NCBI GenBank assembly: GCA_035538795.1
Contig: DATLJS010000041.1
Location: 1 to 64,000 of the forward strand
Direction of reading: 5' to 3'
DNA from: JAJZGK01 sp035538795
GTDB lineage: Bacteria; Pseudomonadota; Alphaproteobacteria; Rhodospirillales; Magnetospirillaceae
DNA length: 64,000 nt
This document shows, one piece after another, positions 36,087 to 44,234 of this stretch; the stretch's first letter is position 1; every line of letters starts with the position of its first letter. The notes under the pieces are model-generated. The model had not been told where the DNA came from and made no database searches. It worked only from the letters and a program-made list of their open reading frames with translations. Made by a program: the position numbers and the translations under genes.

Positions 36087-36251
36087 TCAGACGTAGCCGA
36101 CCGCGAAGGTATGCGGGCTCTCGCGCTCCTCCCCCCTGGCGCACCCCCAGGGGCCCGCGAAGCGGACGGTTACGGAAAAAGGATCCGGCGGCCGGGGCGA
36201 CAGGGGTTCCCCCAAACCTCTCCCGGCCCGCCGATCCGCAAAGTTAGACAT
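36087..36251 (-). CDS. Possible small peptide gene downstream of the radical SAM fusion
   Basis: A 54-codon frame in the 415-base gap between accA and the radical SAM gene, on the strand of the latter and 70 bases downstream of its stop. It starts MSNFADRRAGRGLGEPLSPR and ends HTFAVGYV, with one cysteine in GPWGCARG. GAGGAGGGC lies immediately before the ATG, and third codon positions are GC-rich. Four bases after its stop, another frame of 50 codons in a different phase (35930-36082, GTG start, WSINIPIGQEEEENPDAANR) follows. It could be a precursor peptide for the neighbouring enzyme, an unrelated small protein, or chance in a structured GC-rich RNA. Confidence 0.35.
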   Translation of the reverse strand: MSNFADRRAGRGLGEPLSPRPPDPFSVTVRFAGPWGCARGEERESPHTFAVGYV

Positions 36252-36278
36252 GCCCTCCTCGATCCCACGGAACCGTTA

Positions 36279-36305
36279 CCGGGCCGCCTCCCCCAGGCGG
36301 CCCGG
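36279..36305 (-). other. Strong hairpin just downstream of the radical SAM gene
   Basis: A perfect 11-bp stem CCGGGCCGCCT/AGGCGGCCCGG with a five-base C loop on the plus strand. It lies 16 bases past the stop of the radical SAM gene and before the small ORF. No T-run follows on the minus strand, so it may attenuate or protect the message rather than end it. Confidence 0.5.
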
Positions 36306-36320
36306 GCCGTTTGCGGGGCG

Positions 36321-38090
36321 CTATTCCTCGGCGTAATAGGCAATGTGGATGTGCTTGGTCCCCAATTGCTTGCCCTCGAATACCAATCCCTGATCCGTGA
36401 CTTGAACGTGATGATAAAATTCGTTGGTCGGTATCAGCTTGGATTCGCCGTACAGGCTGTCGGTCAGCTTCAAGACTTTGGGCAGTGTGTCCGTTTTCTT
36501 GAAGGCGACCATGCCTTTGGCGGTCATCAGACCGAACTGGCACCAGCGGCCTTTCTTCTCGCCCATGCCGTTCCAATTCTCGGCCAGCCAGCGGCTGGAG
36601 ATGTGCTCGACGCCGATTTCAGGAATCAGGATCAGCTTCGCTTCCGGCCACTGCTGATAGAACCAGGAATCGACACTGCCGGCAGAGCAGAAGGCTTCCG
36701 AGATCAGACGGGGGCGGCCGAGATGGCGGATTGATTTGGCGGACGGGTGGAACAGTTGGAAATAGCCGTTGGGTTCGACGTTGCTGTCGCGGCCCTGATT
36801 GACGGTCTGGTTGCGGTCGACGCGCACGGTGAAATACAGGCAGCCGGGATTCAACGCCCGGCCCATGACCACCGCGCGCAGCGACGGGTGCATCATGATG
36901 TCGGCGTCGGTCAACAAAATCCAATCGGGATCGATCAGGGCGGCGATGCCGTCGTTCAGCATGCGTCCCTTGTTGAAGGCGTGATCCTCATCGTAACAGC
37001 GTCGGGACAGAACGATGGTGGCGCCGCATTCTTCGGCCACCGCCCGGGTCGTTTCATCCTCGGGCGTCGTCACCACCACCATCTGGTCGAAATGGGGAAT
37101 GTTGTGGGGAAGGGATTCGGCCAGCGCCTGTCCATATCCCACCGACACCAGCACGCAAGACAGCTTGCGCGGCTTGATGGAGATATTGCCTTTGCCGACA
37201 CGGGGTTGCGGGCCGGACAGGAAAGGATCGTCCGTCGGCACCTGGCTGAGCGTGCGGTGAATTGGCGCGAACAGTTCCATGGATTGGGGCGATCCTGAAT
37301 CCTTCAGGCGCTTCCAGGCGGATCGGCCGACGATGTCGTGGCCGATGCTGTCGGTCTGGGACGGTACGGGCTGCGCCAGCGCGCAGTAATCGCACAAACT
37401 GATCTGATCACCGAAGTCGTGAATGCCCCTGTGCCACCATCCGGCTTTGACTTCCCAGGCATGGGCGCCGTTGAACAGCAGGCGGTCCAGCGAGGCGGCG
37501 GCAGAGCAGAAATAGGCGCCCCGGTCGTTGACGGCACCGCCATGCGCCCGCTGATAGGAGCAGCGGTCGCGGTTGTGCTGCCATTGTTCGTCGCTGAGGC
37601 CGGTGGTGAAGCAGTAGTCGGCGCGGTCGATCATCACGGCGTGATGGCGCTTGGCGCAATCGTGACTTTCGATGTTGATGTGGCCGTAGACATCGAAAAT
37701 CGTCTCGTAATGACGATAGAAGGCATCGCCCAGGCTGGTCCATAAACCGCAGACGCCATCGCGCTCGACCATTCGGCGCAGCGCCAATTCGTTAAGGTCG
37801 GACTGGGGTTTGCGGTCGTTGCTGCGGTGGGGCTGCCCGGTCGCCTCGGCAAGCATGATTGACATCGCCTCGAAATCCGGATGCCGCGTCGGTTCCCCGC
37901 CGGCGATGCCCAGGACCTTGCCGGGACGCAGCCAGCCCTTCAACTCCTCCAGGGTCTGCTGGAAGATCGGCAGGGGCATATGCTCGCGGCGGCGGTAATG
38001 CGGTGTCAGGTCAACGCAGTTCGAGCAATTGCGCGAACAATCGTTGGTGATGTGGATGCTCAAGAGATCGGCGTTGTTGGGGGATTTCAT
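36321..38090 (-). CDS. Radical SAM enzyme fused to a glycosyltransferase domain
   Basis: A 589-residue protein with two parts. Residues 1-300 form a radical SAM module: the iron-sulfur cluster motif CSRNCSNC (Cys18, Cys22, Cys25), the SAM-binding motif GIAGGEPTRHPDF at 61-73, and further cysteines at 160, 177, 195, 233 and 236 (CDYC) that could bind an auxiliary cluster. From about 310 a GT-A-like nucleotide-sugar transferase domain begins (KLSCVLVSVGYGQALAESLP) with the metal-binding DAD at 395-397 in ILLTDADIMMHP. The frame is intact across the junction. Both activities on one chain suggest coupled modification of one substrate. The substrate is unknown. A divergent type I secretion ABC gene and a small downstream ORF are the neighbours. 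Confidence 0.82.
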   Translation of the reverse strand: MKSPNNADLLSIHITNDCSRNCSNCVDLTPHYRRREHMPLPIFQQTLEELKGWLRPGKVLGIAGGEPTRHPDFEAMSIMLAEATGQPHRSNDRKPQSDLNELALRRMVERDGVCGLWTSLGDAFYRHYETIFDVYGHINIESHDCAKRHHAVMIDRADYCFTTGLSDEQWQHNRDRCSYQRAHGGAVNDRGAYFCSAAASLDRLLFNGAHAWEVKAGWWHRGIHDFGDQISLCDYCALAQPVPSQTDSIGHDIVGRSAWKRLKDSGSPQSMELFAPIHRTLSQVPTDDPFLSGPQPRVGKGNISIKPRKLSCVLVSVGYGQALAESLPHNIPHFDQMVVVTTPEDETTRAVAEECGATIVLSRRCYDEDHAFNKGRMLNDGIAALIDPDWILLTDADIMMHPSLRAVVMGRALNPGCLYFTVRVDRNQTVNQGRDSNVEPNGYFQLFHPSAKSIRHLGRPRLISEAFCSAGSVDSWFYQQWPEAKLILIPEIGVEHISSRWLAENWNGMGEKKGRWCQFGLMTAKGMVAFKKTDTLPKVLKLTDSLYGESKLIPTNEFYHHVQVTDQGLVFEGKQLGTKHIHIAYYAEE

Positions 38091-38350
38091 GGGGCCATGC
38101 CTTTCGCAGGCTTATTGCTTTCGCACTATAGAGTTGGCAGGGTTAAGGAAAGGTTGAAAATGGTGCTTCCGCTTGAAGATCGGGTTCTAGCCCGCTGATG
38201 GGCTATGGTTTTTCCCGTTCTTTTTAGGGTGCGTTAATAAACTCGTTAGGAATTGCCGTTAAGCTGCGCATCAATCGGAAGACCCGGCATGGGCCTTTCG
38301 ACAGGGGGCCGCGTGCAAGGCCGCCGGATGTGGAGCGAAGAGGGCGCATT

Positions 38351-40519
38351 TTGAGCGAAACCAATCCCAATGTGATGTCGCCGCACCTCACTGCCTTGCG
38401 TTGCGCTTTTCTGGTGGCGCAGCATCACGGCGTGCAGGTTCCGCCCGAGACGCTGCTCCATGCCGCCGAAGGGGCGAGCACCCATGAAACCGGCCCGGCC
38501 ATGCGCAAGCTGCTGTATGATGCCGGCTTCAAAAGCAAGCAGATCCGCCGCCGCAAATGGAATGATTTCTTTTCGCTGGGCAGCGCTTTTCCGGTGATCT
38601 GCCAGATGAAGGCCGGCAATTGGGTGATTGTCGCTTTTGCCATGCAGGCCCATGAAGGGCCTGTGGTGGCGGTTCTCGACCCTCGTCTGGAGCACGAGGG
38701 CGTCAAGCTTCTGACCCGGGATAAATTCGAGGATGAGTGGGCCGGCATCATGGTGCTGTCCCGGCGCTACTACAAGGTCAGCGACACTTCGCAGCCGTTC
38801 GGGTTCCGCTGGTTCTTTCCCGAGATCATTCGCCACAGCCGCTATTTCCGCGATATCGCCATCTGCGCGCTGATGGGCAACGTGGTCAGCTTCGCCACGC
38901 CGCTGTTTTTCAACGTGATGATCGACAAGGTCATTCCGCATCACAGCTACAACACTCTGATGGCGGTGGTTCTGGCTTTTACCATCACCACGGCCTTCGA
39001 TGGCGTTTTCTCGTATCTGCGCCAGTACATCACCTTGTTTGCCACCAACAAGATCGACGCCAGCCTGTCGTCGCGCACCTTTGAAAAGCTGTTGAGCCTA
39101 CCGCTCCACTTCTTCGAACGCACGTCCGCCGGTGTGCTGGTGCGCAACATGATGCAGACGGAAAGCGTGCGTCAGTTCCTGACCGGGCGCTTGTTCCATA
39201 CCATGCTGGACGTGACCAACCTGCCGATTTTGCTGGTGGGTCTGTCGATGTACAGCTTCAAGCTGACCATGCTGGTTCTGATTTTCTCGTTGGCCATGGC
39301 CGGGGTGATCGCCGGTATGCTGCCGATTTTCCGCAATCAGCTGGAAAAGCTCTATGCCGCCGAAGGCAACCGCCAGGCCGACCTCGTGGAAACCATTCAT
39401 GGCGTGCGCGCCATCAAGTCTCTGGCTCTGGAGCCGGCCCGCCTTGCCGCCTGGAACGAAAAGACCGCGACCGCCATCCGCAGCCGCTTTACGGTCGGCA
39501 GCATCGGCGCCATCGGCAGCGTGGTGACCAACGTCATCGAGAAGATGATGCAGATCGCCATCATCGGCGTCGGCGCCTCCGACGTCTTCGACGGCACGCT
39601 GAGCCTGGGCGCCCTGGTGGCCTTCAACATGATGGCCGGCCGCGTCACCGGGCCTCTGGTTCAGGTGGTCGGCTTGATCAACGAATATCAGCAGACCGCC
39701 CTGTCGGTCCGCATGCTGGGCGGGGTGATGAATCATCCGCCCGAGCGCGAGGCGGGGCATCGCGGCATTCGTCCGGTGATCGACGGACGCATGGAGTTCG
39801 ACGCCGTCACCTTCACCTACGAAGGCGGCAGCAATCCGGCCTTGGACCGTGTTTCCTTCAATGTCGAAGAGGGGCAGGTCATCGGCATCGTCGGCCGTTC
39901 GGGGTCGGGCAAGACCACCGTGACCCGCTTGATCCAAGGCATCCATACCGCCCAAAACGGCATGATCAAGCTGAGCGGCACCGACATCCGCCACATCGAT
40001 CTGCCGCATTTGCGCAAAAGCATCGGCGTGGTGCTACAGGACAATATTCTGTTTCGCGGCACCATCATCGACAACATCGCCGCCGGCCGCCCCGACGCCA
40101 ATCTGTCGGAGGTGGTCGAAGCCGCCCGCATGGCCGGCGCCGACGAATTCATCGACCGTCTGCCGCGTTCATACGAAACCTGGGTCGAGGAAAACGCCAC
40201 CAATTTCTCGGGCGGGCAGAAGCAGCGCATCGCCATCGCCCGCGCCTTGCTGATCAAGCCGCGCCTGCTGATCTTCGACGAAGCGACCAGCGCGCTCGAT
40301 CCGGAAAGCGAGGCGATCATCCAGAACAATCTGGATATGATCGCCCAGGGACGCACGATGATCATCGTCTCGCACCGGCTGTCGTCGTTGACGCTAGCCG
40401 ACCGGATTTTGGTGCTGGACAAGGGCCAGGTGGCCGATTTCGCTCCCCATGACGAGTTGGTCGAGCGTTGCGAGGTTTATCGCAACCTGTGGCACCAACA
40501 GACCAAGCACGTGCATTGA
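38351..40519 (+). CDS. Type I secretion ABC transporter (HlyB type) with peptidase-like N-domain
   Basis: About 722 residues in three parts. An N-terminal C39-like domain (TALRCAFLVAQHHGVQVPPE) lacks a recognisable catalytic DCG-type cysteine motif, so it is probably a non-cleaving docking domain as in HlyB. An ABC membrane domain with about six helices follows from about 150. The ATPase has Walker A GRSGSGKTT, signature NFSGGQKQRIAIARAL and Walker B LLIFDEATSALDPES. The start is uncertain: TTG 38351 with GAAGAGGG upstream is preferred; GTG 38330 and ATG 38375 are in frame. The HlyD partner follows at once. No RTX-type substrate gene is visible in the window. Confidence 0.9.
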   Translation: MSETNPNVMSPHLTALRCAFLVAQHHGVQVPPETLLHAAEGASTHETGPAMRKLLYDAGFKSKQIRRRKWNDFFSLGSAFPVICQMKAGNWVIVAFAMQAHEGPVVAVLDPRLEHEGVKLLTRDKFEDEWAGIMVLSRRYYKVSDTSQPFGFRWFFPEIIRHSRYFRDIAICALMGNVVSFATPLFFNVMIDKVIPHHSYNTLMAVVLAFTITTAFDGVFSYLRQYITLFATNKIDASLSSRTFEKLLSLPLHFFERTSAGVLVRNMMQTESVRQFLTGRLFHTMLDVTNLPILLVGLSMYSFKLTMLVLIFSLAMAGVIAGMLPIFRNQLEKLYAAEGNRQADLVETIHGVRAIKSLALEPARLAAWNEKTATAIRSRFTVGSIGAIGSVVTNVIEKMMQIAIIGVGASDVFDGTLSLGALVAFNMMAGRVTGPLVQVVGLINEYQQTALSVRMLGGVMNHPPEREAGHRGIRPVIDGRMEFDAVTFTYEGGSNPALDRVSFNVEEGQVIGIVGRSGSGKTTVTRLIQGIHTAQNGMIKLSGTDIRHIDLPHLRKSIGVVLQDNILFRGTIIDNIAAGRPDANLSEVVEAARMAGADEFIDRLPRSYETWVEENATNFSGGQKQRIAIARALLIKPRLLIFDEATSALDPESEAIIQNNLDMIAQGRTMIIVSHRLSSLTLADRILVLDKGQVADFAPHDELVERCEVYRNLWHQQTKHVH

Positions 40520-40530
40520 GGGGAACGGTC

Positions 40531-41982
40531 ATGAAAAAGCTGATCGATGCCCTGCTCCATCCGCTGGTCGAATTCTGGGGCTCCGTCTGCGCCGTTTGCC
40601 GTTGGCTTTTCACCAATGTGGAAAGCACGGTGCTGGACGACGCCCTGCCGTTCCAGAACGAGATCGACGCCATCGTCGAGGAACGTCCGCCGCATTTCAT
40701 GCGCTGGACCCAGTATCTGATCATGGTGCTGTTCTTGGCTCTGATCCTGATTGCCTGGCTGATCAAGGTGGACGTGGTGATCACCGCCCAGGGGCGCATC
40801 AACACCGAAACGCCGCCGATCGTCTTGCAGCCGCTGGAACAGGGGATCATCCGCAAGCTGAACGTCCGCACGGGCGACACGGTGAAGAAGGGGCAGGTTC
40901 TGGCCACTCTCGATCCGACTTTTGCGGAAGCCGATATGGGCGCCCTGAGCGTGCAGGAAAAATCGGTTCAGGCGCAGTTGCGCCGCGCCGAGGCGGAAAT
41001 GAGCGGCGCTCCCTACGAAGCTCCGTCGGCCCAGGCCGGCGCCAACGAACTGATTCAGTATCAGATCTATTTGCAGCGCAAGACCCAGTACGAATCCCGC
41101 CTGCGGGTGTTCGACGAACAGGTCCGCCAGCTGGATTCCCAGATCCGCACCGTCCAAGAGGACGAGGAGATGCTGTCCAAGCAGTTGCAGATCACCAAGG
41201 ACGTGGAGAAAATGCGCGCCGAGCTGATGCGCTCCCAGACCGGCTCGAAGCTGCAATTCCTTGATGCCCAGAACACCCGTATCCGGCTTGAGCGGGAATA
41301 TCAGGATTCCGGCAACCGGCTGATCGGTTTGCAGCATGAGTTGCAGCAGCGTAAGGCCGAGCGTCAGACCTTTATCGACGAATGGCGCCGCCAGACCACG
41401 GAAACCGTGGCCCAGACCCGGACCGAACTCCAGCGGTTGCAGGAGAACCTGTCGAAAGCCACGCGCCTGAACGATCTGGTGGTCATCGCCGCGCCCGAGG
41501 ACGGCGTGGTCCTCGACGTCGCCAAACGCTCCGTCGGTTCGGTGATTCGAGCCGCCGAGCCGATGGTCACGATCGTCCCGGACAACGCCAAGCTGGTGGC
41601 CGACATCGTCATCGCGTCACGGGACGTGGGTTATACCCAGCCGGGCCAAGACGTGGTGGTGAAAGTGGACGCCTTTCCCTATCAGCGCCACGGTCTGCTG
41701 GAAGGCCAGCTTCTGTGGATCAGCGAGGACTCCACCCAGACCAATGCGGCTTTGGGCATGGATGCCGCCAATCCCATGCGTGGCGGCGGAGACGGCGGCG
41801 GTGCCGTACATCGCGGCCGTGTCGAGCTGACGTCGACCAAGATGACCAATCTGCCTCCCGGCGCCCACCTGTTTCCCGGCATGACCATGACGGCGGAGAT
41901 CAAGATCGACCGCCGCAGCGTACTGGGCTTCTTCCTGACCCCCATCACCAAGGGGCTGACGGAGAGCATTCGGGAGCCTTAA
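40531..41982 (+). CDS. HlyD-family type I secretion membrane-fusion protein
   Basis: A 483-residue periplasmic adaptor with one N-terminal membrane helix (about 65-85), a split lipoyl/barrel-sandwich domain (VKKGQVLATLDPTFAEAD and later VVIAAPEDGVVLDVAKRSVG), a long coiled-coil hairpin (about 145-310) that would reach TolC, and a C-terminal beta-barrel domain ending FLTPITKGLTESIREP. A Gly-rich insert (NPMRGGGDGGGAVHRG) interrupts the last part. The ATG follows TGAGGGGAAC and starts 11 bases after the ABC gene stop, so the two form one exporter operon; the outer-membrane partner is elsewhere. Confidence 0.93.
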   Translation: MKKLIDALLHPLVEFWGSVCAVCRWLFTNVESTVLDDALPFQNEIDAIVEERPPHFMRWTQYLIMVLFLALILIAWLIKVDVVITAQGRINTETPPIVLQPLEQGIIRKLNVRTGDTVKKGQVLATLDPTFAEADMGALSVQEKSVQAQLRRAEAEMSGAPYEAPSAQAGANELIQYQIYLQRKTQYESRLRVFDEQVRQLDSQIRTVQEDEEMLSKQLQITKDVEKMRAELMRSQTGSKLQFLDAQNTRIRLEREYQDSGNRLIGLQHELQQRKAERQTFIDEWRRQTTETVAQTRTELQRLQENLSKATRLNDLVVIAAPEDGVVLDVAKRSVGSVIRAAEPMVTIVPDNAKLVADIVIASRDVGYTQPGQDVVVKVDAFPYQRHGLLEGQLLWISEDSTQTNAALGMDAANPMRGGGDGGGAVHRGRVELTSTKMTNLPPGAHLFPGMTMTAEIKIDRRSVLGFFLTPITKGLTESIREP

Positions 41983-42020
41983 TGCTTTTCCGCGGTTCTA
42001 GGGTCTGAGGAAACGCGGAT

Positions 42021-42701
42021 TCATCCCTTGCGCAGGATGTTGATGCGGGTCGGCTGGTCGAAATGCCAGCCGTCCTCTTCCTGGCGTCCGTTGCTCTCGA
42101 AGGCGTGGCGCAATTCCTCGGTTTTTTCGGCTAGCCGGGCGTCGCGCAGGGAATCGATGGCTCCCATCCGCTGGCTGAAGCTGGCGAAATCCCTGTGGCG
42201 CACGGGATTGACGTGCGTGATTTCCTGAACGGCGGTCAATCCAAGGCGGGCGGCGTCGCGCAAGGCTTCCAGCGCTTTGGCCCGTACCTGGGTTTCGTCG
42301 TCGATCAGGCGCGTCACCTGAAAGAACGCACCTTCGGCCAACGGCTCGGAGACGTAAAGGATGCCGCCGCTCGCCAGTACCCGCGCCGCTTCGGCCAAGG
42401 CTTGCGGCTGGTCGGGCACCGGCACGTGGTGAAGGCTGTTGGCGAAGATCACCACCTCGAAGCTGGCGTCGGAAAAAGGAAGGCATTGGGCCACGGCATC
42501 GAGATAAATCTCATCGGAAACCTTCGGCGCGGCGCGGGCCTTGTCCAACTGGCGGTGGCTGCTGTCGATGCCGGTGACATGGGCGCCGCAATTGGCCATT
42601 ATCCGGGCCAGACCGCCGTCGCCGCAACCGGCGTCCAGCACCCGTTTGCCTTTGAGCGCCACCAGTTCGGGCAATAGGTCGGCATTCTTTTTGCGGATCA
42701 T
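42021..42701 (-). CDS. Class I SAM-dependent methyltransferase
   Basis: A 226-residue protein with the SAM-binding motif I VLDAGCGDGGLARIM, the acidic residue after beta-2 in VTGIDSSHRQL, and the methyltransferase-11 segment FEVVIFANSLHHVP. The substrate is not indicated; the pattern resembles UbiE/small-molecule methyltransferases. It is divergent from the YdcF-like gene with 83 bases between starts. Confidence 0.88.
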   Translation of the reverse strand: MIRKKNADLLPELVALKGKRVLDAGCGDGGLARIMANCGAHVTGIDSSHRQLDKARAAPKVSDEIYLDAVAQCLPFSDASFEVVIFANSLHHVPVPDQPQALAEAARVLASGGILYVSEPLAEGAFFQVTRLIDDETQVRAKALEALRDAARLGLTAVQEITHVNPVRHRDFASFSQRMGAIDSLRDARLAEKTEELRHAFESNGRQEEDGWHFDQPTRINILRKG

Positions 42702-42784
42702 GGCGGCGACTCCTCTCCCATATCAGCAAAGCATGATGCAAAGCAGTCAAGACTGTCCAGCCCATGCCGTGGCATGATGGGCGG

Positions 42785-43276
42785 ATGAACGAGACCTTCG
42801 ACGTGCTGGTGGTGCTGGGAGCCAAGGTTGAGCCGGACGGCTCACCCAGCAAGGCTCTGCTGCGGCGGATCGCCCACGCGGCGGCGCTGTATCATGCCGG
42901 GGCGGCGCCGTTTCTTCTGCTCAGCGGCGGCCAGCCTCGGGGCGCGATCGCCGAGGCCGAGATCATGCGGCAGGCGGCTTTGGCCCTGGACGTCGCCGAA
43001 GGCGCCTTGCGCGTCGAACCGTTGTCGCGGAACACCTTGGAAAACGCCATGTTCTGCAAGCCGATCATTCAGCGGCACGGTTGGCGGAAGCTGCTGGTGG
43101 TGACGGACGGCTATCATCTGCCGCGCGCCCTTTACACTTTCCGCCGGCTGGGGCTGACGGCCAAGGGGTCGGCGGCCCCGCCGCCCCGGCTGAGTCCCGG
43201 TCTGCTTGCCGCCCACGGCCGCGAGGCGGCGGCCCTGCTGGTCTATATCTGGCGGATTGAACGGGCCTTGCTCTAG
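42785..43276 (+). CDS. YdcF/DUF218-family protein
   Basis: A 163-residue protein of the YdcF (DUF218) family: VLGAKVEPDGSPSKALLRRI, FLLLSGGQPRG with the acidic AEAEIMRQ, SRNTLENAMFCKPI and VVTDGYHLPRALYTFRRLG. Family members are thought to act in envelope or peptidoglycan-related metabolism (SanA, ElyC). No membrane anchor is present here. The ATG at 42785 is preferred to an in-frame start at 42764. It overlaps the convergent glk gene by four bases. Confidence 0.86.
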   Translation: MNETFDVLVVLGAKVEPDGSPSKALLRRIAHAAALYHAGAAPFLLLSGGQPRGAIAEAEIMRQAALALDVAEGALRVEPLSRNTLENAMFCKPIIQRHGWRKLLVVTDGYHLPRALYTFRRLGLTAKGSAAPPPRLSPGLLAAHGREAAALLVYIWRIERALL

Positions 43277-44229
43277 TCTTCCTTGACCAATCCGGCCAAC
43301 CCGATGAAGGCCGGATAGGCGTGGGTCATCAAGGCCACCGGGATGGGAGACAGATAGTCTCGAAAGCGGCCTTTCTCGATGAACCGCTGGGTAAAGGCCG
43401 AGGCGCGGAAGGCGGGCAGCAGGCGGGGCAGTACGCCGCCGGCCAGCGCCACGCCGCCGCGGGCGCCGGAGCTTAAAGCCAGATTGCCGGCATAGGTTCC
43501 CAGCATGGCGAAAAAGTGGTTCTGGGCCTGGACCGCCACCGGATCGCCATGAGCGGCCAAGTGGGTGACTTCGGCGGGCGGCAGGGGTTCGGCCATGGGC
43601 CGGTTGGCGCTGCTCAAGGCGGCGTGAATGTTGGCCAATCCCGGCCCCGACAGTACCCGCTCCGCCGAGACGTGGCCATGGCGGCGGCGCAGGATCGAGA
43701 GGATGCGGGCTTCATCCTCGGTGGCGGCGGGCATGGTGGCGTGGCCGCCTTCGGTGGGAATGGCGTTCCAGCCGCTTCCCAACGGCACCAGCAGCGATAC
43801 CCCCAGGCCGGTGCCGGGACCAAGCACCAGGATGGGGGCGGCAGGATCGGCCTGGCCGTCCTTGATGCGTTCCTGATCGGCGGGACGCAGCAATGGCACC
43901 GCCAATGCGACGGCGATGAAGTCGTTGACGACGTCGAGGCGTTTCAGCCCCAGCCGGCAGCGGACCGTTTCGATGGAAAAGGCCCAGGCGTGGTTGGTCA
44001 TGCTGACGCCGTCGCCCAGGATGGGGCAGGCTACGGCGAAGGCGGCGCGGTTGGGGGCGATCGGCGGATTGACCGTCTTCAGATAGGCTTCGGCCGCCTC
44101 GGCCGGGCCGGCGAAGTTGGCACAGGGCAGGGTCAGCGGCTGCAAGGCTTCGGTGGTGCCGGTGGGAACCAGGGCGAAACGGGCGTTGGTGCCGCCGATG
44201 TCGGCGATCAGTCCGGGGGCTTGTGTCAT
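43273..44229 (-). CDS. glk: Glucokinase
   Basis: A 318-residue glucokinase of the proteobacterial Glk family. The ATP-binding motif is ADIGGTNARFAL near the N-terminus, and VLGPGTGLGVSLLVP is the second phosphate loop. The start is ATG 44229, five bases after the glgA stop; the longer frame reaching 44391 overlaps glgA and is not used. Glucose released by the beta-glucosidases or from glycogen would enter metabolism here. Confidence 0.94.
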   Translation of the reverse strand: MTQAPGLIADIGGTNARFALVPTGTTEALQPLTLPCANFAGPAEAAEAYLKTVNPPIAPNRAAFAVACPILGDGVSMTNHAWAFSIETVRCRLGLKRLDVVNDFIAVALAVPLLRPADQERIKDGQADPAAPILVLGPGTGLGVSLLVPLGSGWNAIPTEGGHATMPAATEDEARILSILRRRHGHVSAERVLSGPGLANIHAALSSANRPMAEPLPPAEVTHLAAHGDPVAVQAQNHFFAMLGTYAGNLALSSGARGGVALAGGVLPRLLPAFRASAFTQRFIEKGRFRDYLSPIPVALMTHAYPAFIGLAGLVKED

Positions 44230-44234
44230 AAAAC

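Noticed and set aside
35905..36320. tmRNA, SRP RNA or RNase P RNA in the hairpin-rich gap
   Set aside because: None of the conserved cores (tag-peptide frame, SRP tetraloop region, RNase P CR-I to CR-V) was found on either strand.
38351..38800. Active C39 peptidase (bacteriocin-processing) domain in the secretion ABC protein
   Set aside because: No QxxDCGxACL-type catalytic cysteine motif is visible; the domain looks like the non-cleaving HlyB type.
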